This document shows, piece after piece, positions 17,868-27,183 of a stretch of 64,000 bases of DNA. The DNA comes from Oceanobacillus sp. HTM 045. GTDB lineage: Bacteria > Pseudomonadota > Alphaproteobacteria > Rhodobacterales > Rhodobacteraceae. The first letter of the stretch is position 1. Each line of letters opens with the position of its first letter. The stretch is from positions 1 through 64,000 of the forward strand of contig WNWL01000007.1 of assembly GCA_009733745.1 (NCBI GenBank), read 5' to 3'. The position numbers and the translations under genes are program-made. The notes under the pieces were generated by a model, which saw only the letters and a list, made by a program, of their open reading frames with translations, made no database searches and was not told the origin of the DNA.

Positions 17868-19364
17868 TCACCCCATGACGGGGATCGAGAACTCCGCGCC
17901 TTCCTTCACGCCCGAGGGCCAGCGGGTCGTGACCGTCTTGGTGCGGGTGTAGAAGCGGAAGGCATCCGGCCCGTGCTGGTTCAGGTCGCCGAACACCGAC
18001 TTCTTCCAGCCGCCGAAGGTGTGGTAGGCGAGCGGCACCGGGATCGGCACGTTCACGCCGACCATGCCGATGTTGATCCGGCTCAGGAAGTCCCGCGCGG
18101 TGTCGCCATCGCGGGTGAAGATCGCCGCCCCGTTGCCGTACTCGTGGTCCATCGCCAGGCCCAGCGCCTCGTCGTAGGTCTTGGCGCGCACGACGGAAAG
18201 AACCGGGCCGAAGATCTCGGTCTTGTAGATGTCCATGTCCTTCGTGACGTTGTCGAACAGGCAGCCGCCGATGAAGTTGCCGTCCTCGTAGCCCTGCAGG
18301 CGGAAGTCGCGGCCGTCGACCTTGAGGGTCGCGCCCTCCTGCACGCCGCGGTCCACCAGCCCACGGACGCGGTCATAGGCCTCGCGGGTGACCAGCGGGC
18401 CGAAATCCACGTCGTCGCCGGCGGTATACGGGCCGATCTTGAGGCTCTCGACGCGGGGCGCGAGCTTGTCGACCAGGATGTTGGCGGTCTCCTCGCCCAC
18501 CGGCACCGCGACCGAGACGGCCATGCAGCGCTCGCCCGCGGCGCCGTAGCCGGCGCCGATCAGGGCGTCGACGGCCTGGTCCATGTCGGCGTCGGGCATG
18601 ACGATCATGTGGTTCTTGGCGCCGCCGAAGCACTGCACGCGCTTCCCGGCCGCCGTGCCGCGCGAATAGACGTAATGCGCGATCGGGGTCGAGCCGACGA
18701 AGCCGACGGCGCCGATGTCCTCGTCGTCGAGGATCGCGTCCACCGCGACCTTGTCACCGTTGACGACATTGAGCACGCCTTCCGGCAGGCCGGCCTCCAG
18801 CATCAGCTCGGCCAGCATCAGCGGCACCGAGGGGTCGCGCTCGGAAGGCTTCAGGATGAAGGCGTTGCCGCAGGCGATCGCCGGGCAGAACTTCCACATC
18901 GGGATCATGGCGGGGAAGTTGAACGGCGTGATCCCGGCGGCGATGCCGATCGGCTGGCGCAGCGAGAACATGTCGATGCCCGGACCCGCGCCCTCGGTGT
19001 ACTCGCCCTTCAGCAGGTGCGGCGCGCCGATGCAGAACTCGGCCACCTCGAGGCCGCGCTGCACGTCGCCCTTTGCGTCGGGGAGGGTCTTGCCGTGCTC
19101 GCGCGAGAGCGCCTCGGCGAGCTTGTCCATGTCGCGATGCAGGAGCTGCACGAACTTCATCATCACCCGCGCGCGGCGCTGCGGGTTCTGCGCCGCCCAT
19201 GCCGGCTGCGCGGCCTTGGCGTTCTCGACCGCGGCGCGCACCTCCTCGGCGGAGGCGAGCGGGCATTTCGCCTGAACCTCGCCCGTGGCGGGGTTGTAGA
19301 CATCCGCGAACCGGCCCGAGGTGCCCTGTACGTGCTTGCCACCGATGAAGTGGGTGAGTTCCAT
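17868..19364 (-). CDS. mmsA: Methylmalonate-semialdehyde dehydrogenase (CoA-acylating)
   Basis: The 498-residue protein is a CoA-dependent aldehyde dehydrogenase. It converts methylmalonate semialdehyde to propionyl-CoA in valine and thymine breakdown. The family pattern is clear: QPIGIAAGITPFNFPAMIPMWKF in the N-terminal domain, FVGSTPIAHYVY at the cofactor site, and the catalytic cysteine in GAAGERCMAVS. ATG 19364 has GGGAGAA upstream. It is divergent from ccr; both feed or drain propionyl/methylmalonyl pools, so joint control through the 284-bp gap is plausible. Confidence 0.93.
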   Translation of the reverse strand: MELTHFIGGKHVQGTSGRFADVYNPATGEVQAKCPLASAEEVRAAVENAKAAQPAWAAQNPQRRARVMMKFVQLLHRDMDKLAEALSREHGKTLPDAKGDVQRGLEVAEFCIGAPHLLKGEYTEGAGPGIDMFSLRQPIGIAAGITPFNFPAMIPMWKFCPAIACGNAFILKPSERDPSVPLMLAELMLEAGLPEGVLNVVNGDKVAVDAILDDEDIGAVGFVGSTPIAHYVYSRGTAAGKRVQCFGGAKNHMIVMPDADMDQAVDALIGAGYGAAGERCMAVSVAVPVGEETANILVDKLAPRVESLKIGPYTAGDDVDFGPLVTREAYDRVRGLVDRGVQEGATLKVDGRDFRLQGYEDGNFIGGCLFDNVTKDMDIYKTEIFGPVLSVVRAKTYDEALGLAMDHEYGNGAAIFTRDGDTARDFLSRINIGMVGVNVPIPVPLAYHTFGGWKKSVFGDLNQHGPDAFRFYTRTKTVTTRWPSGVKEGAEFSIPVMG

Positions 19365-19508
19365 GGCGCGTTCTCCCTGTCTCCGCCGCCGCCCCGTCAC
19401 TGACGGGCGCGCATCCGGTGAACACCTACCCGGATTCGGCGCGAGCGCAAGCACCGCCGTGGCCGCATGAACGGGGAAACGTGACAAACCCGCCGCATGG
19501 GCCTACCA

Positions 19509-19523
19509 TTTGTGCGATGCAAA
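19509..19523. promoter_or_regulatory. Candidate operator between mmsA and ccr
   Basis: TTTGTGCGATGCAAA has matching TTTG/CAAA ends and a near-palindromic interior. It resembles the TTTGC-type sites of short-chain fatty-acyl-CoA regulators (PccR/RamB-like) known to control ccr and propionyl-CoA genes. The assignment is inference. Confidence 0.35.
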
Positions 19524-19648
19524 AGGGAATGCTGCGGGCGCGCAAAATCCGCCCTTGCCTGTCCCGCCACGAAATGTCAGTAAAGCTCTCGGTTGGATTT
19601 TGAACGAAAGTTGCGCTGACGACTCGGCGCGCAGAGACGAGGAAGAGG

Positions 19649-20917
19649 ATGGACGCGGTCATCGACACTCCGGCGAAGGATCTCTACGAGGTCGGCGAGA
19701 TCCCGCCGCTGGGCCATGTGCCGGCAAAGATGCATGCCTGGGCGATTCGCCGGGAACGCCACGGCGAGCCCGACACGGCGATGCAGCTCGAGGTCGTGGA
19801 CACTCCGAAACCCGACAGCCACGAGGTGCTGGTCCTCGTGATGGCGGCCGGCGTCAACTACAACGGCGTCTGGGCCGCGCTCGGACTGCCGATCTCGCCC
19901 TTCGACGTGCACAAGGCCGATTTCCACATCGCCGGGTCCGACGCCTCGGGCATCGTCTGGGCGGTGGGCGACAAGGTGAAGCGCTGGAAGGTCGGCGACG
20001 AGGTCGTGATCCACTGCAACCAGGATGACGGCGACGACGAGGAATGCAACGGCGGCGACCCGATGTTCTCGCCCAGCCAGCGGATCTGGGGCTACGAGAC
20101 GCCGGACGGCTCCTTCGCGCAGTTCACCTGCGTGCAGGCCCAGCAGCTCATGAAGCGGCCGCAGCACCTCACCTGGGAGGAATCGGCCTGCTACACGCTG
20201 ACGCTGGCCACCGCCTACCGGATGCTGTTCGGCCACCGCCCGCACATCCTGAGGCCGGGCCAGAACGTGCTGGTCTGGGGCGCCTCGGGCGGGCTCGGCT
20301 CCTACGCGATCCAGCTCATCAACACCGCGGGCGCGAACGCCATCGGCATCATCTCGGAGGAGGACAAGCGCGACTTCGTGCTCGGCCTCGGCGCGCGCGG
20401 GGTGATCAACCGGAAGGACTTCAACTGCTGGGGCCAGCTCCCGACGGTGAACACCGAGGAGTACAAGCAGTGGTTCGCCGAGGTCCGCAAGTTCGGCAAG
20501 GCGATCTGGGACATCACCGGCAAGGGCAACAACGTCGACATCGTGTTCGAGCATCCCGGCGAGGCGACCTTCCCGGTCTCGACCTTCGTGGTGAAGCGCG
20601 GCGGCATGGTGGTGATCTGCGCCGGCACCACCGGCTACAACCTCACGATGGACGCGCGCTATGTCTGGATGCACCAGAAGCGCATCCAGGGCTCGCATTT
20701 CGCCAACCTGCTGCAGGCCAGCCAGGCCAACCAGCTGATGCTGGAGCGCCGGCTCGACCCCTGCATGTCGGAGGTGTTCGAGTGGCGCGACATCCCCGCC
20801 GCGCACATGAAGATGCGCCGGAACGAGCACAAGCCGGGTAACATGGCGGTGCTGGTCTCCGCCCCCGTCACCGGGCTGCGCACGCTCGAGGATGCGGTGG
20901 AAGCGGGCAAGCGCTGA
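19649..20917 (+). CDS. ccrA: Crotonyl-CoA carboxylase/reductase
   Basis: The 422-residue protein is the key enzyme of the ethylmalonyl-CoA pathway. It reduces crotonyl-CoA with NADPH while fixing CO2 to give ethylmalonyl-CoA. It is a medium-chain dehydrogenase with the nucleotide motif VLVWGASGGLGSYAIQL (208-224), the family-specific NQDDGDDEECNGGDPMFSPSQ insert (about 124-144), and the C-terminal RYVWMHQKRIQGSHFANL region. Its length matches Rhodobacter and Methylobacterium enzymes. It indicates that the organism assimilates acetate or C1-derived acetyl-CoA by this route. Confidence 0.96.
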   Translation: MDAVIDTPAKDLYEVGEIPPLGHVPAKMHAWAIRRERHGEPDTAMQLEVVDTPKPDSHEVLVLVMAAGVNYNGVWAALGLPISPFDVHKADFHIAGSDASGIVWAVGDKVKRWKVGDEVVIHCNQDDGDDEECNGGDPMFSPSQRIWGYETPDGSFAQFTCVQAQQLMKRPQHLTWEESACYTLTLATAYRMLFGHRPHILRPGQNVLVWGASGGLGSYAIQLINTAGANAIGIISEEDKRDFVLGLGARGVINRKDFNCWGQLPTVNTEEYKQWFAEVRKFGKAIWDITGKGNNVDIVFEHPGEATFPVSTFVVKRGGMVVICAGTTGYNLTMDARYVWMHQKRIQGSHFANLLQASQANQLMLERRLDPCMSEVFEWRDIPAAHMKMRRNEHKPGNMAVLVSAPVTGLRTLEDAVEAGKR

Positions 20918-20949
20918 CACCTCCGGCGCCGGGGAATGCCGGGCGTGGC

Positions 20950-21081
20950 GGGACAATGTCCCGTCACGTCCCGCGCCCCGACTTTCCCTGAAAAGCAGAA
21001 ATTGTCACCCCTGAAGGGACGTCCCTCCCGCCGTGACAGGTTCGTTGCGCCGGTGACAGGCAGGTGACTTCGGTTTGTCAC
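20950..21081. repeat. Cluster of palindromes and GTGACA units
   Basis: GGGACAaTGTCCC (20950-20962), AGGGACGTCCCT (21015-21026) and four GTGACA/TGTCAC units (starting at 21003, 21033, 21052 and 21076) crowd this convergent gap between ccr and a minus-strand gene. A related cluster lies at 5907-5966. Confidence 0.45.
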
Positions 21082-21146
21082 CGCATCGCCGGCCGGACGC
21101 GGACATCAGCGCCAGGTCTGAGCTCACCGTTCCGGCCAACCAGTCC

Positions 21147-21680
21147 CTACTCCGCGCCGCCCACCCCGATCGCCCGAGCCTGCGCCGCGCGCGCCGGGTC
21201 ATAAACCCCGCTCTCCGGATCCTCCATCAACGCAATCATCCCGCCCAGCCCCGGCACATGGCCGCGGCGGAATGCGTCCTGGAAAAGCGCGTAGGCGAGC
21301 ACCGTGTCCCGCACCACGAACCGGCCCTCGGCGTGGAGTTCCGCCAGCACGAACAGCGCCGCCGGGTGGCCCATCCGCGCGGCGGCGGTCAGCGCCGCGA
21401 CGCCGTCGCGCGCCTCGCCCGCGGCGAGCAGGCCGCGCGCGAGCTGGAACAGGTGGCGCAGCGCCGGGGCGGGCTCGTCGAGGGCGGCGCGGCAGGCGGA
21501 AATGACGCGGGGGGCGTCGAGATCCTCGGTGCGGACCGGGCGGGCGGGAGAGGTGAAGTCGCCGGGATAGGTCGCGAGCCGGTCGCAGCGTTCGCCCGCG
21601 GGGGCGTCCGTCTCCCCCGTGGCGGCGAGAGCGGGAGGGGCGGCCAGCGCGCAAATGCAAAGGATCGACGACAGTTTCAT
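21147..21680 (-). CDS. Secreted Sel1-like repeat protein
   Basis: The 177-residue protein has a signal peptide (MKLSSILCICALAAPPALA). It then shows helical repeats of Sel1/TPR type (about 85-160; DGVAALTAAARMGHPAALFVLAELHAEGR and AYALFQDAFRRGHVPGLGGMIALME). Such proteins usually act as periplasmic scaffolds; a specific role is not visible. It is divergent from the helicase gene. Confidence 0.75.
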   Translation of the reverse strand: MKLSSILCICALAAPPALAATGETDAPAGERCDRLATYPGDFTSPARPVRTEDLDAPRVISACRAALDEPAPALRHLFQLARGLLAAGEARDGVAALTAAARMGHPAALFVLAELHAEGRFVVRDTVLAYALFQDAFRRGHVPGLGGMIALMEDPESGVYDPARAAQARAIGVGGAE

Positions 21681-21803
21681 GACACGAAGTGTCGCATAAC
21701 CGTCATGGATTGCAACCGCACCCCGACGCACCCCGGCACCGCAACCGCACGCCCGGGCAACCCCGCGCTTGCACTTGCCCCGCCGCGGTGCATGCTGCCG
21801 CGC

Positions 21804-23357
21804 ATGGCAGACGGCATTCCCGACACGCAACTCGCCCCCGCGCGCCCCACGTCCGGTGCGCCGGCGGCGCTCGATTTCTCGGACGACCAGGAGGCCGCCT
21901 GGGACCAGGTCGCGGAGCGGCTGGCGGCCTGGGGCATCGACCTCGAGACCGGCGAGAGCAGCGCGCGGCCCGAGACCTCCGCCCCACCGGACGTGTTGGC
22001 GGTGATGGGCAAGGCGGGCTCGGGCAAGACGGTGCTGCTGGCGCAACTGGCGACGCAGTTGGCCGACATGGGCCTCCTGCCGGTCCAGTCCGACTGGGAG
22101 CCGCGCAAGCAGAAGGAGCGCCGCTCCTTCGCGGTGCTGGCGCCGACCAACAAGGCAGCGAGCGTGCTCCGGGCGCGCGGCGTGCCGGCGACCACCATCC
22201 ACCGGATCATCTACAAGCCGGTCTACGACCCCGAGTTCCAGAAATTCGCCGACTGGCTGGAGGGCGAGCGCAAGACGAAGCCGAAGATCGACGGCTTCGG
22301 CGACGAGGCGTTCGAGCGCGCGGCGGAGTTCTACGCCGAGCACAAGTCGGTGCCGGGCGCCTTCGCGGCGATCGGGCTGCGCGGCTCGGACTTCATCACC
22401 GGCTGGGAGCGCCGCGAGGACCCGCTCGACATCGCGCTGGTCGACGAGGCCTCGATGCTGGAGGAAAGCCAGCTTGGCGACCTTGAGGAAATCTTCGGCC
22501 AGATCGTCCTCTTCGGCGACCCGGCCCAGCTGCCGCCGGTGGGCCGCGGCGGCTCGGCGGGGAAGATGGTGTTCGACACCCTGCCGGAAAAGCGCCGCCT
22601 CAGCCTCAGCCGCATCCACCGCCAGTCGGCCGACAGCCCGGTGCTCGACCTCGCCCACGCGCTGGCCGACGAGGGGCTCGACTTCGAGGCCTTCGAGCGA
22701 CTGGTGCGCGAGACCGCGGCGCGGGACGACCGGGTGCGCGTGGCGGGCCGGGCCGACAGCGACCTGATGTGCGAGGCGCCGGTGCTGGTCTGGCGCAACA
22801 AGACGCGGATCCGCCTGATCAAGGCGTTCCGCGCCGCGCACGGCATCGGCGACGACGAGATCGTGCGGGGCGAGCCGCTGATCTGCGACGGGCTGGAACT
22901 GCCGCTCAAGCAGCGCAAGCAGCGGGCGGAGCTGGAGGCGCGCGGGCTGGTGAAGGGCGCGCAGGCGGTCTATCTCGGCACCGGCAAGAAGGCGGGCTTC
23001 GCCCGGATCAAGGTGATCGGCTCGGAGGAGCCGGGGATCGGCGTCGCCTCGATCATCAAGATCGAGAGCCCGGACCGGGAGGAGCCGCAGATCCTCTCCG
23101 CCGCGTCGATGGGCGCGGCCTTCGTGCACGGCGCGGCCTGCACCATCCACAAGGCACAGGGCTCGCAATGGCCGGACGTGCAGGTCTTCGCGCCGGACCT
23201 CTTCGCCGCCGCGCGGGCAGGTGCGGTCGAGGCCGGCCTGCCGCTCTGGAAACGCCTCGCGTATGTCGCCATCACCCGGGCGGAGGAACGGCTCCACTGG
23301 GTGACGAACTACCGCATCTCCCACCCGAAGGACCCGCTGGGCAGCGCGCAGCCCTGA
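21804..23357 (+). CDS. RecD/Dda-like SF1 DNA helicase (AAA_30/UvrD_C_2)
   Basis: The 517-residue protein is an SF1B-type ATPase. It has Walker A GKAGSGKT (69-76), motif Ia LAPTNKAAS, Walker B ALVDEASML, motif III GDPAQLPPV, and a C-terminal UvrD_C_2-like AACTIHKAQGSQW plus YVAITRAEERL. This pattern is shared with RecD2 and phage Dda helicases that unwind DNA 5' to 3'. An N-terminal 65-residue extension precedes the motor. The start could also be ATG 21792; neither has a strong ribosome binding site. Confidence 0.88.
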   Translation: MADGIPDTQLAPARPTSGAPAALDFSDDQEAAWDQVAERLAAWGIDLETGESSARPETSAPPDVLAVMGKAGSGKTVLLAQLATQLADMGLLPVQSDWEPRKQKERRSFAVLAPTNKAASVLRARGVPATTIHRIIYKPVYDPEFQKFADWLEGERKTKPKIDGFGDEAFERAAEFYAEHKSVPGAFAAIGLRGSDFITGWERREDPLDIALVDEASMLEESQLGDLEEIFGQIVLFGDPAQLPPVGRGGSAGKMVFDTLPEKRRLSLSRIHRQSADSPVLDLAHALADEGLDFEAFERLVRETAARDDRVRVAGRADSDLMCEAPVLVWRNKTRIRLIKAFRAAHGIGDDEIVRGEPLICDGLELPLKQRKQRAELEARGLVKGAQAVYLGTGKKAGFARIKVIGSEEPGIGVASIIKIESPDREEPQILSAASMGAAFVHGAACTIHKAQGSQWPDVQVFAPDLFAAARAGAVEAGLPLWKRLAYVAITRAEERLHWVTNYRISHPKDPLGSAQP

Positions 23358-23370
23358 GCCGGAGGGCCGG

Positions 23371-23412
23371 GTCAACCCTCGCGCAGCGACCCCGAAGGGG
23401 CTTGGGGTTGAC
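23371..23412 (+). terminator. Nested hairpin after the helicase gene
   Basis: GTCAACCC (23371-23378) pairs with GGGTTGAC (23405-23412) and encloses CCCCgaaGGGG (23390-23400). It begins 14 bp after the helicase stop. No T-run is present. Confidence 0.5.
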
Positions 23413-23454
23413 GCGGCGAGGAATCTGGAGCTTCAGGCGACCCACGCTCGAGCT

Positions 23455-23485
23455 GGCGTCTTGAGGGGCTCAGACGCCCCTCAAG
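23455..23485 (+). other. Two mutually exclusive hairpins before the DUF2125 gene
   Basis: CTTGAGGGGC (23460-23469) can pair with GCCCCTCAAG (23476-23485), while the overlapping GGCGTCT (23455-23461) can pair with AGACGCC (23472-23478). Only one can form at a time. The structure lies about 180 bp upstream of the next gene; the rest of the 310-bp gap is GC-rich with nothing else recognised. Confidence 0.35.
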
Positions 23486-23667
23486 CGCCTCCCCTGCAGA
23501 TCCCGCCCCTCCCCACCCCTGAATCCGCCAGCCATCGAGGCGCCCTCGCGCCCGCGGCGCGCGCCGGCCGACGAGCGGTGCCCGGAGGGCGCCCGAGGAG
23601 GTCGGGCCCGCTTGCAAGCAGGGGCGGTTTCGGGGAGTGTGCGCGCGAACCGTCCGGAGGTGAGGGC

Positions 23668-25305
23668 ATGAAGCGCATACTGGTGATCGCCGCGGTGCTT
23701 GTTGCGGTCGCGGCCGCGGGCTGGACCGGGTTCTGGGTCTGGGCCAAGGGACGGCTGGCAGACGGGATCGACGCCCATCTCGCCGCGCTGGCCGAGAGCC
23801 GCGGGATGGAGATCGCCTACCAGTCGAAGCAGGTCGGCGGCTTCCCCTTCGCGCTGGAGGCGACGCTGTCCGGGCTGACCATGACCAAGCCCGACTGGGG
23901 CGCGTCGATGGCGCTGGAGACGGTGACCAGCCGCGCCGGCATCTTCGCGCCCGAGACGATCGAGACCCGCCTGCCGGCGGAGATCCGCATCACCGTCGCG
24001 GCCGGGATGCCTCGGGCGGACGGCACGGTCGAGACCTTCGACATCGACCTGGTCAGCGAGGCGATGGTGCTGACCGTGATGCCGGGGGCGGACGGCACGC
24101 GCGAGATGCGCCTCACCGCCGACAGTATCGTGGTGGTCCCGGCGGAGCCGGACCCGTCGCGCAATCTCGGCTTCGAGGTGGTCGCGCTCGATCTCGTCAG
24201 CCGGGCCGACGCGCAGGGGCTGGAGACCAGCCACGCGCGGATGGACCAGCTCGGACTGCTCGCCTCCATGCCCGCGCCGGGCGGCGCGCATATCCTGACC
24301 GTGGACTGGGTGCTCTCGGGGATCGATCTCAAGACCCAGGGCGCGCTCGGCGACGCGACCGATGCCGAGATGCTGCTCAACGGCGTCGGCGCCTTCGTCG
24401 CCAGCCTCGATGCCGGCACGTCGGATTTCGCGCTCTTCGCCGACGGGGCGACGCCGGAGGAATCCGGCGCGATCAACATCGTCCAGAGCCGGGTGCAGGG
24501 CGCGCTGGAACTGGACGGCGGCATCCTGAGCATCGGCGGCTCGTCGCAGGAGCTGGCCATCGGCCTCCTCCCGGCGATCGAGGAGGGCAAGGTGCACGGC
24601 ACCATCCGCGTGCCGGAGGCGCGGGGGAAGCTGGTGATGCCGCTGTCGCCGGGCGAGGACTTCCGCGACTTCGCGGTCAACCTCTCGCTCTCGGGGATCA
24701 CCGGCGACGAGGCCTTCTGGGGCTCGCTTGACCCCGCCGGGCGGCTGCTGCGCGACCCGGCGAAGCTGGTCGCGGAGCTCGACGGCACGGTGCGGGTGAC
24801 GAAGTCGCTGGCGGCGATGCGCTTCGGCGAGGCACCGCCCTTCGAGTTCGGCAATCTCTCGGTGCGGCAGGCGGAGGTCTCGCTGCTCGGCGCGCGCGCC
24901 GAGGCGGAGGGCGACATCGAGTTCCTCCAGCCGATCGCGCTGCCGCAGGGACAGCTCGACCTGCGCCTCCACCGGGTGCTGGAAGTGGCCGACATGCTGG
25001 TCGCCGCCGGGATGCTGGAAGGCGTGCGGCGCGACGTGCTGGTGGGCTATGGCAGCCTCTACGCCGAGGCGGGACCGACCGGGCAGGACCTGGTGACGGA
25101 GGTGGTGTTCGGTCCGACCGGGATCAGCGTGAACGGGCTGCCGCTCGCGGATCCGTCGGGCCCGATGGACCTGCCGGACCACGGCGCACCGCTCGGGCCG
25201 GACGCGCCCGGCCTGCCGATGCCGTTCGACCCGGAAGCGCCGGTGCTGCCGCAATCTGTGCCCGGATCGCTTCCCGGATCACTCCCGGCCGATCCGGACC
25301 GTTAG
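23668..25305 (+). CDS. DUF2125 family protein
   Basis: The 545-residue protein starts with an N-terminal hydrophobic segment (MKRILVIAAVLVAVAAAGWTGFWVW) that anchors it or acts as a signal, followed by the conserved YQSKQVGGFPFALEATLSGL motif of DUF2125. The body is a long beta-rich repetitive fold like AsmA-type bridge-like proteins of the envelope, which is inference. The C-terminus is proline-rich with repeated GSLPGSLP units. Its function is unknown. ATG 23668 follows CGGAGGTGAG. Confidence 0.85.
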   Translation: MKRILVIAAVLVAVAAAGWTGFWVWAKGRLADGIDAHLAALAESRGMEIAYQSKQVGGFPFALEATLSGLTMTKPDWGASMALETVTSRAGIFAPETIETRLPAEIRITVAAGMPRADGTVETFDIDLVSEAMVLTVMPGADGTREMRLTADSIVVVPAEPDPSRNLGFEVVALDLVSRADAQGLETSHARMDQLGLLASMPAPGGAHILTVDWVLSGIDLKTQGALGDATDAEMLLNGVGAFVASLDAGTSDFALFADGATPEESGAINIVQSRVQGALELDGGILSIGGSSQELAIGLLPAIEEGKVHGTIRVPEARGKLVMPLSPGEDFRDFAVNLSLSGITGDEAFWGSLDPAGRLLRDPAKLVAELDGTVRVTKSLAAMRFGEAPPFEFGNLSVRQAEVSLLGARAEAEGDIEFLQPIALPQGQLDLRLHRVLEVADMLVAAGMLEGVRRDVLVGYGSLYAEAGPTGQDLVTEVVFGPTGISVNGLPLADPSGPMDLPDHGAPLGPDAPGLPMPFDPEAPVLPQSVPGSLPGSLPADPDR

Positions 25306-25320
25306 GCGGGAAACCGGGCG

Positions 25321-25337
25321 GGGCGGCCGCGCCGCCC
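25321..25337. terminator. Hairpin between convergent genes
   Basis: GGGCGGC (25321-25327) pairs with GCCGCCC (25331-25337) within a longer GC-rich imperfect stem. It may end transcription from both sides. Confidence 0.4.
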
Positions 25338-25371
25338 TGCCCCGCCGTGCCCGGGCGCGGCGAAAGGGCTC

Positions 25372-25683
25372 TCAGCCCTCGAAACCCTGCCGCGAGGCGT
25401 TGGCCTCGGCATCCTTCTTTGACTTGTAGCCCTCGGACGAGGCGCCGATGATCTCGCCGTTGACGGCCCGGCGGCGCCAGCGGTGCTCGCCGCGCTTGTC
25501 CTTGTAGAACTCCCACTTGTCCTTGGGGTTCGGGCCGCGCTTCATGTTCTTCTCGGCGTCCTTCTTGGACTTGTAGCCTTCCGACGCAGCGCCGACGATC
25601 TTGCCGTTGGTGGCCAGCCGCCGCCAGCGCCACTCGCCCCGCTTGTCCTGATAGATCTCGAACTTGTCGTTCTCGCCTGCCAT
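25372..25683 (-). CDS. YegP-like protein, two DUF1508 repeats
   Basis: The 103-residue protein is two tandem DUF1508 units (about 5-45 and 54-96), each reading FEIYQDKRGEWRWRRLATNG / WEFYKDKRGEHRWRRRAVNG and then EGYKSKKDAE. YegP-type proteins are small beta-sandwich proteins of unknown role. ATG 25683 has GAGGGGAGAG upstream. It sits downstream of the TPR-methyltransferase pair but is separated by its own promoter region. Confidence 0.88.
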   Translation of the reverse strand: MAGENDKFEIYQDKRGEWRWRRLATNGKIVGAASEGYKSKKDAEKNMKRGPNPKDKWEFYKDKRGEHRWRRRAVNGEIIGASSEGYKSKKDAEANASRQGFEG

Positions 25684-25792
25684 GACTCTCCCCTCGTGCC
25701 ATTCTGCCGCAAGTTGCGGCATCGGGTTCTTTCCCTGGCGGAACAATGAACAACAAAAACCGGGGGCACAAGGATAAACGGGCATTTGCCCA

Positions 25793-27091
25793 CTAGTGGG
25801 GCGGCTTCTGCAAGACGAACACGTTGCCGTGGATCTGATCATCGAACTCGCGCCGAAGAACAACCCGGTTGCTGCCTTCGAGTATCAGGCCCGCGCGCTC
25901 GGCGGCGGCAGCGATATAGGGCTCGGAGTGGCTGTAGCGGCCGGATACGAGGAACTGCACGCCGTCCTCCAGGCCGTTGTCGTTGCGCTCGACCGTGGCG
26001 ATGAAGGCGCCGCCCGGCTTGAGCCCGCGCTTCACACCAGCGAACACCTCGTCCAGTTCGCCGAAATAGCAGAGCGTGTCGGCGCACACCGCCAGCTCGG
26101 CGAAGTTCTCGGGGATGTCGTTCAGGAACTTCACCAGCTCCGCCTCCACGAGCTGGTCGTAGCATTCCCGCGCCGCCGCCTTGATCAGCATCTTGCGCGA
26201 CAGGTCGACGCCGATCATGTGCTCGCATCTCGTGCGGACCAGCGGGCCGACCAGCCCGGTGCCGCAGCCGAGGTCGAGGATCACGCGCACCTTCTGGTCG
26301 CCCACCAGGTCGCCGACCCGTTCGGCCACGAATTGCGGCGCGCGGTAGTCGAGCGATTCAAGGATCGTGTCGAAGCTGTCGGCGAACTGGTCGAAATGGT
26401 CGCGCACGTAGCCGTCGGGCGCGCGCTCGACCGCCTCGCCCTTCAGCGCCTTGAGATGGTGCTGGGCCACCTCGTCCTCGGGGCGGGTGGCGGCAAAGTT
26501 CTCGAAGATCTCGATCGCCCGCTCGCGCCGCCCGAGATTGACGAGGATATGCGCGTGCCAGGCCGGGTCGGCGACGGGAACGGGGTTGTCGACATAGCAG
26601 CGCTCGATGCAGTCCGCCGCCTCCTCCAGCCGGCCGACCAGGCCATAGGTGACGCCGAGGTTGTGGTTGGTCTCGACATGGCGGTCGTCGATCTGGTGGG
26701 CGCGTTCCAGCATCCCGAGCCCCTCGCCGACATGGCCGAGATTGCGCAGGATGACGCCCACGTTGCAGAGCGACTCGACATGGCCCGGGTCGACGTCGAG
26801 CGCGGCGCGGTAGGCCTCGAGCGCCGGCTCCAGCTGGTCTGTCTCGCGGTAGACGTTGCCGAGATTGTTGTGGAGTGCGGCGATGCCGGGCGCGATGCCG
26901 ATGGCGGTCTTGAGCCGCGAGATCGCCGCTTCCGCGTCGCCGTACTGGAACTTGACGATCGCCGAGAGCGAGAGCGTGTGGACGTGCTCCGGGTTCTCTG
27001 CGAGGATCGCCTCGTAGCTCTCCATCGCCTTGTCGAGACGGCCGTTGCGATGATGGTCAATGGCCGCTTCCAGCCGCTCTTCAATCGACAT
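25793..27091 (-). CDS. TPR-methyltransferase fusion protein, paralogue 1
   Basis: The 432-residue protein has about six tetratricopeptide repeats in the first 220 residues (for example LHNNLGNVYRETDQLEPALEAYRAAL). A class I methyltransferase domain follows (about 250-432) with motif I ILDLGCGTGLVGPLV and the acidic GVDLSRKM. A connector with YVRDHFDQFADSFD precedes the catalytic part. This layout resembles TPR-containing methyltransferases that act on proteins or quinone-like substrates; the substrate is unknown. ATG 27091 has TGGAGG upstream. It lies 92 bp downstream of its paralogue. Confidence 0.85.
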   Translation of the reverse strand: MSIEERLEAAIDHHRNGRLDKAMESYEAILAENPEHVHTLSLSAIVKFQYGDAEAAISRLKTAIGIAPGIAALHNNLGNVYRETDQLEPALEAYRAALDVDPGHVESLCNVGVILRNLGHVGEGLGMLERAHQIDDRHVETNHNLGVTYGLVGRLEEAADCIERCYVDNPVPVADPAWHAHILVNLGRRERAIEIFENFAATRPEDEVAQHHLKALKGEAVERAPDGYVRDHFDQFADSFDTILESLDYRAPQFVAERVGDLVGDQKVRVILDLGCGTGLVGPLVRTRCEHMIGVDLSRKMLIKAAARECYDQLVEAELVKFLNDIPENFAELAVCADTLCYFGELDEVFAGVKRGLKPGGAFIATVERNDNGLEDGVQFLVSGRYSHSEPYIAAAAERAGLILEGSNRVVLRREFDDQIHGNVFVLQKPPH

Positions 27092-27183
27092 GTCATACCT
27101 CCAAATGCGTTTGGCCGGAGAGTGACCAATCGGCGCCGGGTCCGCAACCCGCACGGTCGAGCGTCGGCGCCGGTGTTGCCCCG

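Noticed and set aside
21147-23375. A 742-residue minus-strand open frame across the helicase gene
   Set aside because: It is a GC-rich shadow of the plus-strand helicase. Only its last 178 codons, starting with a signal peptide at 21680, look real.
25372-25683. A frameshifted or duplicated pseudogene
   Set aside because: The two DUF1508 units are in frame and intact; a tandem layout is normal for YegP-like proteins.
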